DNA of 64,000 nt from Paraburkholderia piptadeniae (GTDB lineage: Bacteria; Pseudomonadota; Gammaproteobacteria; Burkholderiales; Burkholderiaceae), in NCBI RefSeq assembly GCF_900007165.1, contig NZ_CYGY02000023.1, forward strand, positions 186,001 to 250,000. The letters are read 5' to 3'. The notes beneath the pieces were generated by a model that did no database searches, was not told the DNA's origin, and saw only the letters and a list, made by a program, of their open reading frames with translations. Of the stretch, positions 17,843 to 26,974 are shown one piece after another. The translations under genes were made by a program, and so were the position numbers. Within the stretch, counting starts at the first letter, position 1. Each line of letters opens with the position of its first letter.

Positions 17843-17995
17843 TCAATCGTCTGTCAACTTGCGTGCGTTAAGCCGCAAATGTCATACCTCTTAATTAACA
17901 ATCTGGTGCAAACTTCGGAATTCGGGCGTTATCACCCGATCGACAGACACACAGCTTGGTGAACGAATGACAGGCCAATACGGGGAACGGACACG

Positions 17996-18919
17996 GTGAA
18001 CGATCCCGCTACAGTCCGGGCGGAAGCCGTCCGCCATTTCAATCGCTTTTACACGCAGCACATCGGCGTGCTGCATGAGCATTTGCAGAAGAGCCCGTTT
18101 TCGCTGACGGAAGTGCGCGTGATGCACGAGCTTTCACGCGGCCGGCATCAGACGGCCGCCGCGCTCGCGCGCAACCTCGGCATCGATAGCGGCTATCTGA
18201 GCCGTCTGCTCGCGGGCTTCGAGCGGCGCAACCTGATTTCGCGCCGCCCATCGGAGGTCGACGCGCGCCAGTCGCTCGTCTCGCTCACCGACGAAGGCCT
18301 CGCCGCCTGGCGGCCGCTCGATGCCGCGGCCGTCGATGAAGTCTCCGCGGTGCTGGCCCGGATCGCGCCGCAATCGCAAGATCAGCTGGTCGGCGCGATG
18401 AAGCTGATCGAGCGGCTGCTCGACGAGCGGCCGCGACACAGCATCGTCAGGCTGCGCGCGCCGCGAGCGGGCGATTACGGCTTGCTGATCTCGCGACAGG
18501 CGCAGCTGTTCGCGGCCAGCCACGGCTGGGATCACACGTTCGAGGCGCTGATCGCGCAGCAGATCGGGCAATTCGCGCAGCGCCACGACGCACGGCGCGA
18601 AAACTGCTGGGTCGCCGAACAGGACGGCCTGATCGTCGGATCGGCGCTGGTCGCGGCTGCGTCGGACGCGCAGGCGCAGGTGGGCATGCTGTATGTCGAG
18701 CCGGACGTGCGGCGGCTCGGCATCGGCACGCAACTGATCGACGAGTCTTCGCGCTTTGCGAAGCGCGCCGGTTATCGCGCGCTATGCATCGAAAGCGAAA
18801 GCACGCTCGACGATGCGCGCCGCCTCTTCATTCAGACGGGCTTCTCGCTCGCATCGTCGACCCCCGAGCGGCGCTTCGGGCGCGATCTCGTGATCGAGCG
18901 ATGGGAGCGCGCGCTGTAA
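17996..18919 (+). CDS. MarR-family HTH regulator fused to GNAT acetyltransferase
   Basis: A 307-residue two-domain protein. The N-terminal part (about 1-145) is a MarR winged HTH with HQTAAALARNLGIDSGYLSRLLAGFERRNLI and the wing region ARQSLVSLTDEGLAAW. The C-terminal part (about 155-305) is a GNAT acetyltransferase with MLYVEPDVRRLGIGTQLIDE, where the acetyl-CoA-binding loop is visible. This fusion is a known architecture; its substrate and targets are not predictable. It starts at GTG 17996, preceded by GGGGAA, and is divergent from nagR. A terminator hairpin lies between it and the convergent metQ. Confidence 0.88.
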   Translation: MNDPATVRAEAVRHFNRFYTQHIGVLHEHLQKSPFSLTEVRVMHELSRGRHQTAAALARNLGIDSGYLSRLLAGFERRNLISRRPSEVDARQSLVSLTDEGLAAWRPLDAAAVDEVSAVLARIAPQSQDQLVGAMKLIERLLDERPRHSIVRLRAPRAGDYGLLISRQAQLFAASHGWDHTFEALIAQQIGQFAQRHDARRENCWVAEQDGLIVGSALVAAASDAQAQVGMLYVEPDVRRLGIGTQLIDESSRFAKRAGYRALCIESESTLDDARRLFIQTGFSLASSTPERRFGRDLVIERWERAL

Positions 18920-18950
18920 GCTCACGCGTGCCGGCCGTTTCCCTGAGCAC

Positions 18951-18982
18951 AAAAAAAGCGCCACGGTTTCCCGTGGCGCTTT
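18951..18982 (-). terminator. intrinsic terminator of metQ
   Basis: AAAGCGCCACGG (18955-18966) pairs perfectly with CCGTGGCGCTTT (18971-18982) around a 4-nt loop. On the minus strand a run of seven T residues accompanies the stem, so it mainly ends metQ; the plus-strand tail is short. Confidence 0.88.
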
Positions 18983-19009
18983 GCACATCGACAGATCGAC
19001 TGACGCCGC

Positions 19010-19822
19010 TCAGAACGACGGCACGACCGATCCCTTGAACTCGGTCTTGATGAACTGGCGCACGTCTTCCGACTGGTAAGCGGCGACCAGCTTCTTCACC
19101 CAAGGCTGATCCTTGTCCTTCGTGCGCACGGCGATCAGGTTCGCGTACGGGCTATGCGCGTCTTCGAGCGCGATCGCGTCCTTCGTCGGCTGCAGGCCCG
19201 CTGCCAGCGCGAAGTTCGTGTTGATGGCGGCGGCGTCGACGTCGGCGAGCGAGCGCGGCAGTTGCGCGGCATCCAGTTCGACGAGCTTCACCTTCTTCGG
19301 ATTGTCGGCGACATCGAGCGGCGTCGCGTTGCTGCCGTTCGTGCCCGCGCCCGCCTTCAGCTTGATCACGCCTTGCGACTGCAACAGCAGCAGCGCGCGG
19401 TTTTCATTCGACGGATCGTTCGGCACCGCGACCTTCGCGCCCTGCGGCAGATCCTTCACCGACTTCAGCTTCTTCGAATAGATGCCGAGCGGCGAGATGT
19501 ACGTCAGGCCGACGTTGACGATCTTGTAACCGCGCTGCTTGATCTGGCTGTCGAGATACGGCTGATGCTGGAAGCTGTTCGCGTCGAGATCGCCGGCGTC
19601 GAGCGCGGCGTTCGGCTGCACGTAATCGTTGAACTCGACAACCTTGACGTTCAGGCCTTCGCGCTTCGCGACCTTCTGCACAACCGACCAGATTTGCGCA
19701 TCGGGACCGCTAATCGTGCCGACCTTGACGACCTTGTCGTCGGCGCGCGCGCCGAAGCTGGTGACGAGTGCCGCCGAAGCGAGCGCTGCGGAAAAAACCT
19801 TGATGAGTGTTCTGCGCTGCAT
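19010..19822 (-). CDS. metQ: MetQ/NlpA-family ABC transporter substrate-binding protein
   Basis: A 270-residue periplasmic binding protein of the methionine-importer (NlpA) family. A signal peptide (about 1-27, ending GARADD) has no lipobox Cys, so it is probably soluble. Family motifs include VVKVGTISGPDAQIW, LDANSFQHQPYLD, the SPLGIYSKKLKSVKDLPQGAKVAVPNDPSNENRALLLLQ block and DVDAAAINTNFALAAGL. The ATG at 19822 has AGAGAGAA upstream; longer frames reaching 20074 are rejected because they would bury the signal peptide. It stands alone without metN or metI, so its ABC partners must be elsewhere or shared. Confidence 0.92.
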   Translation of the reverse strand: MQRRTLIKVFSAALASAALVTSFGARADDKVVKVGTISGPDAQIWSVVQKVAKREGLNVKVVEFNDYVQPNAALDAGDLDANSFQHQPYLDSQIKQRGYKIVNVGLTYISPLGIYSKKLKSVKDLPQGAKVAVPNDPSNENRALLLLQSQGVIKLKAGAGTNGSNATPLDVADNPKKVKLVELDAAQLPRSLADVDAAAINTNFALAAGLQPTKDAIALEDAHSPYANLIAVRTKDKDQPWVKKLVAAYQSEDVRQFIKTEFKGSVVPSF

Positions 19823-20115
19823 GTGATTCTCTCTTGACTGCCTTGTTTCAGATTCGTGCCCGACGGCGGGCAAACGGTTGTTGCCCACGATCCGTCGAGC
19901 GTGAGATCGTCTCACAGGCGTGCAGCGATGTGAAATACAGGGATCGCATATGGGTATGCGCATGCAGCGCCCGGCCGCGCGCGGAAAGTCCGCTGCGCGA
20001 CAAGGCCACGCAAAGGCGTGTTCGCAAAGAACCACAGCAGCGCGATCGTCGATCGCAACCGCCGCCGCCTGCATTTAGTCGACGATGCGGTTGCGATCGA
20101 CGGATGCGCAACTGG

Positions 20116-21888
20116 TCAGAACGTCGTCCAGTCGTCGTCGGAAGACTGGACCTTCGCCGGGCGCGGCCGCTCGGCGGACTTTGCAGCGGGCTTCGCAACT
20201 GGCTTCGTTGCAACGCTCGGCGCTGCGTCCGGCGCGGCTTTCGTCACGGGAGCAGCCGGCGCGGGCGGCGCTTTCGCGATGGCATCCGCAGCCTTCTTCG
20301 CCGCCGATGCAACCGTCTTCGATGCAACGGCCGCTTCGCCGCCGTTCACCCGGAACATGCCGATCGCCTGTCGCAGACGCGCCGCCTGATCCTGCAACGA
20401 CGACGCTGCGGCGGCAGCCTGCTCGACGAGCGCGGCGTTCTGCTGTGTCACTTCGTCCATCTGCGTGACCGCGCGGCCGACTTGCGAAATACCGCTGCTC
20501 TGCTCTTCCGATGCCGCCGCGATTTCGCCCATGATGTCCGTCACGCGGCGCACGGCCTGCATGATGTCGCCCATCGTCGTGCCTGCCTGCTCGACGAGCG
20601 TATAGCCGTTGTTGACGCGCTCGACGGATGCGCCGATCAGTTGCTTGATCTCCTTCGCGGCCGTCGCCGAACGTTGCGCGAGGCTGCGCACCTCGCCCGC
20701 GACGACTGCGAAGCCGCGCCCCTGTTCGCCCGCGCGAGCCGCTTCGACGGCTGCGTTCAGCGCGAGAATGTTCGTCTGGAACGCGATGCCCTCGATCACG
20801 CCGATGATTTCCGAAATCTGACGTGAGCTGTCGTTGATCTCCGTCATCGTCCTGATCACGCGATTCACGACCTCGTTGCCCTTCGTCGCGATCTCCGATG
20901 CGTTGTTCGCGAGTCCGCTCGCCTGGCGCGCGTTGTCGGCGTTTTGCTTGACGGTCGCCGTCAGCTCTTCCATGCTCGCTGCCGTTTCCTGCAGCGAGGC
21001 CGCCTGCTGCTCGGTGCGCTGCGACAGATCGCCGTTGCCCGCCGCGATCTGCTGCGTCGCCGTTGCAATCGATTCCGCCGACTGCCGGATCTCGCCGATC
21101 GCGCGCTGCAAGCGGCTTTGCATTTCGTTCATCGCGGCCATCATGCTCGACGAATCGCCGGCGCGCACGGACACGATATGCGTGAGGTCGCCCGTCGCGA
21201 TACGCGACGCGAGCCGCGCCGCATCCTGCGGTTCGCCACCGAGGCTGGCGCGCACGTTGCGGATGATGAGCAGCATTGCCAGCGAAATCACCGCGCCGAT
21301 CACGAGCACGACAATGAAGCGCTCGACGAGGTTCGCGTAGTAGGCGGTGTCGATGTCGCGCACGAACACGCCGCTCGTGATGTTCCAGTCCCACGGCGCG
21401 AAATGCACGACATAGCTGATCTTCGGCACGGCCTCTTCGCTGTGCGGCAAGCGTCCGCGATAGGCGGCGAAGCCGTTGCCGGTTGCCTTCGCCGCATCGA
21501 CGATCGTCACGTACAGCAGCTTGCCATCCGGGTCCTTGAAGTCGCCGACCTGCTTGCCGACCATCTGCGGCAATGTCGGATGCATCAGCACGACGGGCTT
21601 CGAATCCATCACGAAGAGGTAGCCAGATTCGCCGTAGCGCATCGTCGAGAGCCGCGCAAGCGCGTCGCGCTGCGCATCGGCCTCGCTCATCTTGCCGGCC
21701 TGCGCGAGCGCGTAATAGCCGCTGACGACGCCTTGCGCCGCTTCGACGAGATTCACCATGCCAGCCTTGCGCTCGGCGAGCATCGTCGAGCGCGTTTCGA
21801 TCGCGCTCCACAATCCGACGCCCAGCAAACCCAGCCATACGAGCGCAAGCGACAGCCATAGCTTGCGGTTCAGACTCATCCTGCTCAT
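20116..21888 (-). CDS. methyl-accepting chemotaxis protein with Cache sensor and CheR-docking tail
   Basis: A 590-residue inner-membrane chemoreceptor. TM1 is about residues 10-30. A periplasmic single-Cache domain (about 35-185, with [20 protein letters not shown]) precedes TM2 (about 190-210), a HAMP domain, and the cytoplasmic signalling helices with the hairpin tip [20 protein letters not shown] and [20 protein letters not shown]. An Ala/Lys-rich linker leads to the C-terminal pentapeptide DWTTF, which fits the xWxxF docking motif for CheR and CheB. The ATG at 21888 follows AGAGA. Ligand is unknown; single-Cache domains often bind small organic acids. Confidence 0.93.
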   Translation of the reverse strand: MSRMSLNRKLWLSLALVWLGLLGVGLWSAIETRSTMLAERKAGMVNLVEAAQGVVSGYYALAQAGKMSEADAQRDALARLSTMRYGESGYLFVMDSKPVVLMHPTLPQMVGKQVGDFKDPDGKLLYVTIVDAAKATGNGFAAYRGRLPHSEEAVPKISYVVHFAPWDWNITSGVFVRDIDTAYYANLVERFIVVLVIGAVISLAMLLIIRNVRASLGGEPQDAARLASRIATGDLTHIVSVRAGDSSSMMAAMNEMQSRLQRAIGEIRQSAESIATATQQIAAGNGDLSQRTEQQAASLQETAASMEELTATVKQNADNARQASGLANNASEIATKGNEVVNRVIRTMTEINDSSRQISEIIGVIEGIAFQTNILALNAAVEAARAGEQGRGFAVVAGEVRSLAQRSATAAKEIKQLIGASVERVNNGYTLVEQAGTTMGDIMQAVRRVTDIMGEIAAASEEQSSGISQVGRAVTQMDEVTQQNAALVEQAAAAASSLQDQAARLRQAIGMFRVNGGEAAVASKTVASAAKKAADAIAKAPPAPAAPVTKAAPDAAPSVATKPVAKPAAKSAERPRPAKVQSSDDDWTTF

Positions 21889-22053
21889 TGTGTTGGTCTC
21901 TTTGGTGTGGTCACTTCTTCGGCAGATCGCCGGCTTTGGACGTGCCGTCATAGCAAACGATTGCCTTCCTGGATAACGGCAGCCTGGCGCACCGACTTGA
22001 GATGGCTTGTGAGGGACACAACGGGCAGCGTCACCAGACGAGTGCGCGGAATG

Positions 22054-22085
22054 AAAAAAGGCCGCACGTCACCGTGCAGCCTTTC
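22054..22085 (-). terminator. intrinsic terminator after the cox assembly genes
   Basis: On the minus strand, AAAGGCTGCACG pairs with CGTGCGGCCTTT (one mismatch) across a 4-nt loop and is followed by T residues (plus-strand A run 22054-22059). It lies 38 bp after the SCO gene. Confidence 0.82.
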
Positions 22086-22122
22086 ATTGTCGAAACGCGG
22101 AGTGCGGTTGTCGCTCTGCCGC

Positions 22123-22740
22123 TCAGCCCAGCAACAGCTTGAGATCGTGAACCCACGGCGAGGCACCCTGGCCGTCCCGCGCAAAGAGGCGCAGCTTGCC
22201 GTCGGTATCGAATACGTAGCTGGCGGCCGTGTGGTCCATCGTGTAGCTGTCGGGCGTCTTGCCCGGCACTTTCGCGTAATACACGCGGAAGTCCTTCGTC
22301 ACCTTCTCCAGTTGCTGCTGATTGGCGGGACGCAGGCCGACGAACGTCGGATTGAAAGCGGGCACGTATTGCGCCATCAGTTCAGGCGTGTCGCGCTCGG
22401 GATCGACGGTGACGAACAGCACCTGCACGCGCTTTGCGTCCTCGGGACCCAACTGCTGAAGCGCCTGCGAGAGTTCGGCCATCGTCGTCGGGCAGACGTC
22501 CGGACAGTGCGTGTAGCCGAAGAACAGCACGACGACCTTGCCCTTGTAGTCGGCAAGCGAGCGCACCTTGCCGCTTGCATCGGGCAGCGCAAAATCGGCG
22601 CCGAACTGCTTGTTGCCCGTGATGTCGACGTTCGTGAACGCGGGCTGTTCCTTCCCGCATCCCGAGATCAGCGCCGCGCCGCCGAGCGCGCATGCGACGA
22701 GTGCAACGCGCGCCGCGCGCGCGAACCGTTTGGTGAGCAT
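22123..22740 (-). CDS. sco: SCO1/SenC-family copper chaperone lipoprotein
   Basis: A 205-residue thioredoxin-fold protein that helps deliver copper to the CuA site of cytochrome c oxidase subunit II. The N-terminal signal ends in the lipobox LISGC, predicting a lipid anchor on the periplasmic face. The copper motif CPDVC lies near residue 80 in FFGYTHCPDVCPTTM, and the distal copper-ligand His is in YTMDHTAASYVFD near 168. The gene begins 4 bp after ctaB, ending the run ctaA-ctaB-sco, and a terminator follows. All expected functional residues are present. Confidence 0.95.
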   Translation of the reverse strand: MLTKRFARAARVALVACALGGAALISGCGKEQPAFTNVDITGNKQFGADFALPDASGKVRSLADYKGKVVVLFFGYTHCPDVCPTTMAELSQALQQLGPEDAKRVQVLFVTVDPERDTPELMAQYVPAFNPTFVGLRPANQQQLEKVTKDFRVYYAKVPGKTPDSYTMDHTAASYVFDTDGKLRLFARDGQGASPWVHDLKLLLG

Positions 22741-22744
22741 GGTA

Positions 22745-23650
22745 TTACGCGCCGATCAAGGCACGCGCATAGTGGTCGATCAACAACGCCGCGAAGAGCA
22801 GCGACAGATAAACGATCGAATAACGGAAGGTTTTACGCGCGAGAGCGTCGGAATATTCCCGATAAATCTTCCACGCATACGCGAGGAATACGGCGCCCAA
22901 CAGAACCGCCGATGCGAGATACACGACTCCGCTCATGCCCGAGATAAAGGGCATCAGCGTGACGGCGAACAGAATGACCGTGTACAGGAAAATATGCAGA
23001 CGCGTGTACTTTTCACCGTGGGTATTCGGCAGCATCGGCAGACCGGCGTTCTCGTAGTCCTTGCGGCGATACAACGCGAGCGACCAGAAATGCGGCGGCG
23101 TCCACACGAAGATGATCAGCACCAGAATCCATGCGTCGCCGGGCACATGGCCCGTCACGGCGGCCCAGCCGAGCGCCGGCGGCATCGCGCCCGACGCGCC
23201 GCCGATCACGATATTCTGCGGCGTAGCGGGCTTCAGCAGCAGCGTGTAGATGATCGCGTAGCCGACGAAGGTGGCGATGGTCAGCCACATCGTGAGCGCA
23301 TTGGTGAACGTGTAGAGCGTCCACATGCCGAGGCCGCCGAGAATCGCGGAGAACAGCAGAATTTGCACAGTGGTGATTTCGCCGCGCGCCGACGGACGCC
23401 ACGCGGTACGGCGCATCTTGGCGTCGACTTTCTGTTCGACGAGACAGTTGATCGCGAATGCGGCGCCCGCCAGCAACCAGATGCCGACGGCCCCGCCGAT
23501 CAGCACCGTCCACGGCACCATGCCGGGCGTTGACAGGAACATGCCGATCACCGCGCAGAAGACGGCGAGCTGCGTCACACGCGGCTTCGTCAGCGCAATG
23601 TATTGGGAAATCCTGCTACCGGGCGAACGGGGGAGAGTTGTGCTGTCCAT
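22745..23650 (-). CDS. ctaB: protoheme IX farnesyltransferase (haem O synthase)
   Basis: A 301-residue polytopic UbiA-superfamily prenyltransferase that adds a farnesyl group to haem b to make haem o, precursor of haem a for the aa3 oxidase. Motifs include [17 protein letters not shown] at the N-terminus, [19 protein letters not shown] with the Asp-rich prenyl-diphosphate site near residue 75, and [29 protein letters not shown] use the ATG at 23650, 5 bp after the ctaA stop, rather than an earlier GTG at 23659. It is also called cyoE. It is surrounded by other oxidase assembly genes. Confidence 0.96.
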   Translation of the reverse strand: MDSTTLPRSPGSRISQYIALTKPRVTQLAVFCAVIGMFLSTPGMVPWTVLIGGAVGIWLLAGAAFAINCLVEQKVDAKMRRTAWRPSARGEITTVQILLFSAILGGLGMWTLYTFTNALTMWLTIATFVGYAIIYTLLLKPATPQNIVIGGASGAMPPALGWAAVTGHVPGDAWILVLIIFVWTPPHFWSLALYRRKDYENAGLPMLPNTHGEKYTRLHIFLYTVILFAVTLMPFISGMSGVVYLASAVLLGAVFLAYAWKIYREYSDALARKTFRYSIVYLSLLFAALLIDHYARALIGA

Positions 23651-23655
23651 GAAGA

Positions 23656-24765
23656 TCACGCTGGCGCGGCATCGCGCGCGGGAAAGACGGCGCGGCCGGG
23701 ACGGCTATAAGCGATTCGAAAGTTTAGCATAACGAGCAGGAGCAGCAGGATTGCGGCCCCGCCGTTATGGGCGACGGCAACGGGCAACGGCCATTGCAAA
23801 ACGATGTTCGACAGGCCCGTGATGAACTGGATCACGATCACGAGCAGCACGACGTTCGCGGGCCGCCGCAGCGACTCGAAACGGCGCATTTTCAGCGCGA
23901 ACCAAATCAGATACGCGACGACGACGAGCGCGAACGTGCGGTGCGTCCAGTGGATCGCGACGAGCGCGTCCTGTGTAATTACGTCGCCGTCGCCCGTCAT
24001 GCCGAGCGCGCGCCACAGATGGAAGCCGTGTCCGAAATCCATCGGCGGAATCCACTGGCCGTTGCAAGTCGGGAAGTCGGCGCAGGCGAGCACCGCGTAA
24101 TTCGTGCTGACCCAGCCGCCGAGCGCGATCTGCACGATCAGCAGCGCGAGGCCGAACAGCGCCGCGGTGCGCCAGCGCGCAGTGTCCGGCTCGTACGCAG
24201 GCAATGGCGTCTGACGCGCGGCGAACCAGCCGAGCGTGCCGAGCAGTGCGAGCCCGAGCAGCAGGTGCGTGGTCACGATCACGGGTTGCAGCTTCAACGT
24301 CACGGTCCATGCGCCGAACGCGCCCTGCACGCAGATCAGCAGCAGCAGCGACGTCGGCCACCACGGCGACACATGCAGCGGACGGCGTCTGATACGGGCA
24401 ACCCACGCGATGATCGTCTGCGCGACGATCAGCACGCCGATCGCCATTGCGAAGTAGCGGTGGATCATCTCGATCCACGCTTTGGTCATGCTGACGGGAC
24501 CCGTCGGCATGGCCTGAAACGCGGCGCTGATGGCCGCGTGCGCGATGAACGGCGACGAGGTGCCATAGCAGCCCGGCCAGTCGGGACACCCAAGGCCGGA
24601 ATCGGTCAGGCGCGTGAAGCCGCCGAACATCACGAGATCGAGCGTCAGGAACGTCGTGACCCAGACCAGCTTGCGGAACTTGTTGTCGTCGGCTTTCACC
24701 CACACGTACGACATCGGCAGCAGCGCAATGCATAGCCCGATCAGTCCCAGTTGCAATACGAACAT
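23656..24765 (-). CDS. ctaA: haem A synthase (CtaA/COX15 family)
   Basis: A 369-residue inner-membrane protein with about eight helices that oxidises the haem o methyl group to formyl, giving haem a. Helix-associated His residues are seen in the [20 protein letters not shown] and [10 protein letters not shown] segments, and the extracytoplasmic [21 protein letters not shown] sequence is a COX15/CtaA hallmark with paired Cys. A second conserved loop contains [14 protein letters not shown]. It precedes ctaB by 5 bp, so the two haem-modifying enzymes are made from adjoining, probably coupled, genes. Confidence 0.95.
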   Translation of the reverse strand: MFVLQLGLIGLCIALLPMSYVWVKADDNKFRKLVWVTTFLTLDLVMFGGFTRLTDSGLGCPDWPGCYGTSSPFIAHAAISAAFQAMPTGPVSMTKAWIEMIHRYFAMAIGVLIVAQTIIAWVARIRRRPLHVSPWWPTSLLLLICVQGAFGAWTVTLKLQPVIVTTHLLLGLALLGTLGWFAARQTPLPAYEPDTARWRTAALFGLALLIVQIALGGWVSTNYAVLACADFPTCNGQWIPPMDFGHGFHLWRALGMTGDGDVITQDALVAIHWTHRTFALVVVAYLIWFALKMRRFESLRRPANVVLLVIVIQFITGLSNIVLQWPLPVAVAHNGGAAILLLLLVMLNFRIAYSRPGRAVFPARDAAPA

Positions 24766-24816
24766 CTATCTTTCCTTCTTCCGCCACACAGCGCGATTCA
24801 ACGTGCCCGGGGCACT

Positions 24817-25482
24817 TTAGCCGATACCCGAATACTTCAGCAGTTTCGTGACGTCACCCTTGATCTTGCTCGGATCCGGGTCTTTGGGGAAACGCATCAT
24901 CAAGTTGCCGTTCGGATCGACCATGTAGATGTGGTCGGTGATCCGCGTGCCGTCGTCGTCGACGGGCAGCCACGCAGCCACGTCCTTCGGATCGGCGATC
25001 AGCATCTCGGTGTCCTTGTAAGCGCTATCGACGATGTCGGACACCTTTCCGGCATCGGTGCGCAGAAACACGTTGACGATGCGCTCGCGTTCGGCCCCTT
25101 GCGTCGCGCGCACCTGGCGCATGAAGTACAGCTTTGTCACGCAGGGCGTGTCGCACGCACTGCTGTCGACGGAAACCATCAGCCAGTGGCCGCGCAGCGA
25201 CGCGAGTTTCATCGGCTTGCCGTCTTCGCCCGTCACCACCAGCGATTCGGGGATGGGACGCTGCGGCTCGACCAGCTTCCCATAGCTCGTCGTGCCGCCC
25301 GTCGGCTTGATGACGTAATACGCGATGTAAGCGCCGATCGCCGGCGCCGCGCAGACGAACGCGATCAGCAGCATCATCCAGCGACCGCGCTGCCATGAGC
25401 CCTTGCCGGCCGGCTGGCGACGCATCGTGCCCTGCGCTGGCTTCTGTCCTGCTTGCTGGGAGCGGGGGTTCTGCGTCGACAC
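24817..25482 (-). CDS. membrane-anchored SCO-like thioredoxin-fold protein of the oxidase cluster
   Basis: A 221-residue protein with a basic, Gln-rich cytoplasmic N-terminus, one transmembrane helix (about residues 35-57, MMLLIAFVCAAPAIGAYIAYYV) and a periplasmic thioredoxin-like domain. The CDTPC segment is a CxxxC motif at the place where SCO proteins have CPDVC, and a His occurs in ITDHIYMVDPNG, matching the SCO His region. It may therefore handle copper or thiols for oxidase assembly, but overall similarity to SCO is low and the role is inferred. I start at GTG 25482, with GAGG 8 nt upstream, instead of farther upstream. It lies between surf1 and ctaA. Confidence 0.75.
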   Translation of the reverse strand: MSTQNPRSQQAGQKPAQGTMRRQPAGKGSWQRGRWMMLLIAFVCAAPAIGAYIAYYVIKPTGGTTSYGKLVEPQRPIPESLVVTGEDGKPMKLASLRGHWLMVSVDSSACDTPCVTKLYFMRQVRATQGAERERIVNVFLRTDAGKVSDIVDSAYKDTEMLIADPKDVAAWLPVDDDGTRITDHIYMVDPNGNLMMRFPKDPDPSKIKGDVTKLLKYSGIG

Positions 25483-25553
25483 TACTTGATCCTCTTTCAA
25501 TGATGGTGCTGTTGGCGGCGCTTCCGGATGTCGTCCGAAGCGCCCGTCAAACG

Positions 25554-26315
25554 TCATGCATGCGGCGCCTTTTCGTTGCTGGCGCTGCCCTCGGGGCTCG
25601 CGTTCTGCGCGAGCTTTTCGTGCTTCGCGGCGCGTCGAGCCGCGTACAGGCCGAACGCGACGGCGGCTGCGGCCATGGTCCACCACTGGAACATATAGCC
25701 GTAATTGCGGTCGACGCCCGACGTCGGCGCTGGCCAGTCGCGCACGAGCCCGTCGCCATCGTCGCTGATCTGCTGGATCACGAAAGGCTGCAGCGGCAGG
25801 CCCGTTTCGGTTGCATACGACGCGACGTCGAGGTTCTGTCGAATCGTCTGATGCGCGGCCGAGCCGCCCTCGCCGAGTTCGAATGCGCGGGTCGCGTCGG
25901 CGCGCGCGATCCCTTCGATTTCGACTTCGCCCTTCGGCGTTCCATACGGCGCGATGGTCGTGCGCTCGTTCATGTTGCGCGGCAGCCAGCCGCGATTGAC
26001 GAGCACATAGCCGCCGTCGCGCAGTTTAAGCGGCATCACGACGTAAAAGCCCGGCTGGTCGTTATACGGGCGATTATCGAGGTACACCACTTGCTGCGGC
26101 ATGAACTGTCCGACGGCCCGCACGCGATGGAACTCGATCGCCTTCAGTTCAACCGGCGCGGCGCCGACAGTCTGCGCGGGCGCGTTCTCGAACTGTGTGA
26201 TTTGCGCCTGCAGCGCTTCCTTCTGATGCGCGCGATCACGCTGCCAGAAGCCGAGCCGCACGGTCACGGCGACGACGATCAGAATCAGCAGCGTAGGGAT
26301 CAGACGAATCTTCAT
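25554..26315 (-). CDS. surf1: SURF1-family cytochrome oxidase assembly protein
   Basis: A 253-residue inner-membrane protein with two transmembrane helices near its ends (about 5-22 and 205-225) flanking a periplasmic domain, as in SURF1/Shy1. Family motifs are RLGFWQRDRAHQKEAL after TM1, FHRVRAVGQF, VYLDNRPYNDQPGFYVVMPL and VLVNRGWLPRN, plus NYGYMFQWWTMAAA at TM2. SURF1 binds haem a and helps insert it into subunit I. It is the first gene of the assembly run surf1, SCO-like, ctaA, ctaB, sco, and is divergent from a small membrane protein gene. Confidence 0.94.
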   Translation of the reverse strand: MKIRLIPTLLILIVVAVTVRLGFWQRDRAHQKEALQAQITQFENAPAQTVGAAPVELKAIEFHRVRAVGQFMPQQVVYLDNRPYNDQPGFYVVMPLKLRDGGYVLVNRGWLPRNMNERTTIAPYGTPKGEVEIEGIARADATRAFELGEGGSAAHQTIRQNLDVASYATETGLPLQPFVIQQISDDGDGLVRDWPAPTSGVDRNYGYMFQWWTMAAAAVAFGLYAARRAAKHEKLAQNASPEGSASNEKAPHA

Positions 26316-26402
26316 CGTGCAATTTCATCGGACGGACGAACCATCGCTCGCGATGCGATAATGACTTCGTTGCCTTCGCTTTCCTGAATTTCAGTCGCTT
26401 CC

Positions 26403-26612
26403 ATGCACATTCTCGTTCCCATCGCTTTCGCTCTGATCATCGCCAGCATGGTGTCTGCGCTGTACTTCATGATGCACGACCGCGGCAGGACGAAGCGCAT
26501 GGTGTGGTCGCTGGCGACGCGTGTCGGTCTGTCGATTTCGCTGTTCCTGTTCATCCTGTTCGCGCACTGGATGGGCTGGATTCAATCGACTGGCATTCCG
26601 TACGGCCGCTGA
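26403..26612 (+). CDS. twin-transmembrane small protein (DUF2909)
   Basis: A 69-residue protein with two hydrophobic helices (about 3-23 and 40-58) linked by a short basic loop, HDRGRTKRM. This matches the DUF2909 twin-transmembrane family found within cytochrome oxidase clusters of betaproteobacteria. Function is unknown; location suggests an accessory role in oxidase assembly. It is the only plus-strand gene in the cox region, divergent from surf1 by 87 bp. Confidence 0.82.
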   Translation: MHILVPIAFALIIASMVSALYFMMHDRGRTKRMVWSLATRVGLSISLFLFILFAHWMGWIQSTGIPYGR

Positions 26613-26974
26613 CGCACCTCGCCGCCAGTCCACGCCACTGCTTCCTGAGACGCCGCGGCGCGTCCACGACCTGCGCTTCACGACGCTTGCGCTGCGGCTT
26701 GCCGACGCGTGCCGTCTCAATTTGACGGCGAAGTATGCCACTTATTTTCGCGACGAACCGGCAATACACCCTTTCGCGATCGGCGAAATTCCCACTCTAG
26801 CAAACAAAACGCCGCCCGACGGAGTCCAGGGCGGCGCTGCTGAGACCTTTGCGTGACTGCTTTCAGTGCCGCGCACTCGACATTCGAGCCGCGTTAGCTA
26901 CGGGATGCTTGCGGCGCATTCTTGCGTCGATATGACGCACGGCGCGCAGGCCCCCGAAGCTCAGAAAACAACGC
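26613..26974. other. 362-bp intergenic stretch, no gene seen
   Basis: Between the DUF2909 gene and the coxC stop I see no convincing coding sequence. Its only clear structure is the cox-operon terminator at 26801-26836. Confidence 0.6.
26801..26836 (-). terminator. probable terminator of the coxB-ctaD-coxC operon
   Basis: GCCGCCC (26811-26817) pairs with GGGCGGC (26829-26835) over an 11-nt loop. On the minus strand it is followed by a T-rich stretch (plus-strand A-rich 26801-26810). It lies about 140 bp after coxC. Confidence 0.7.
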
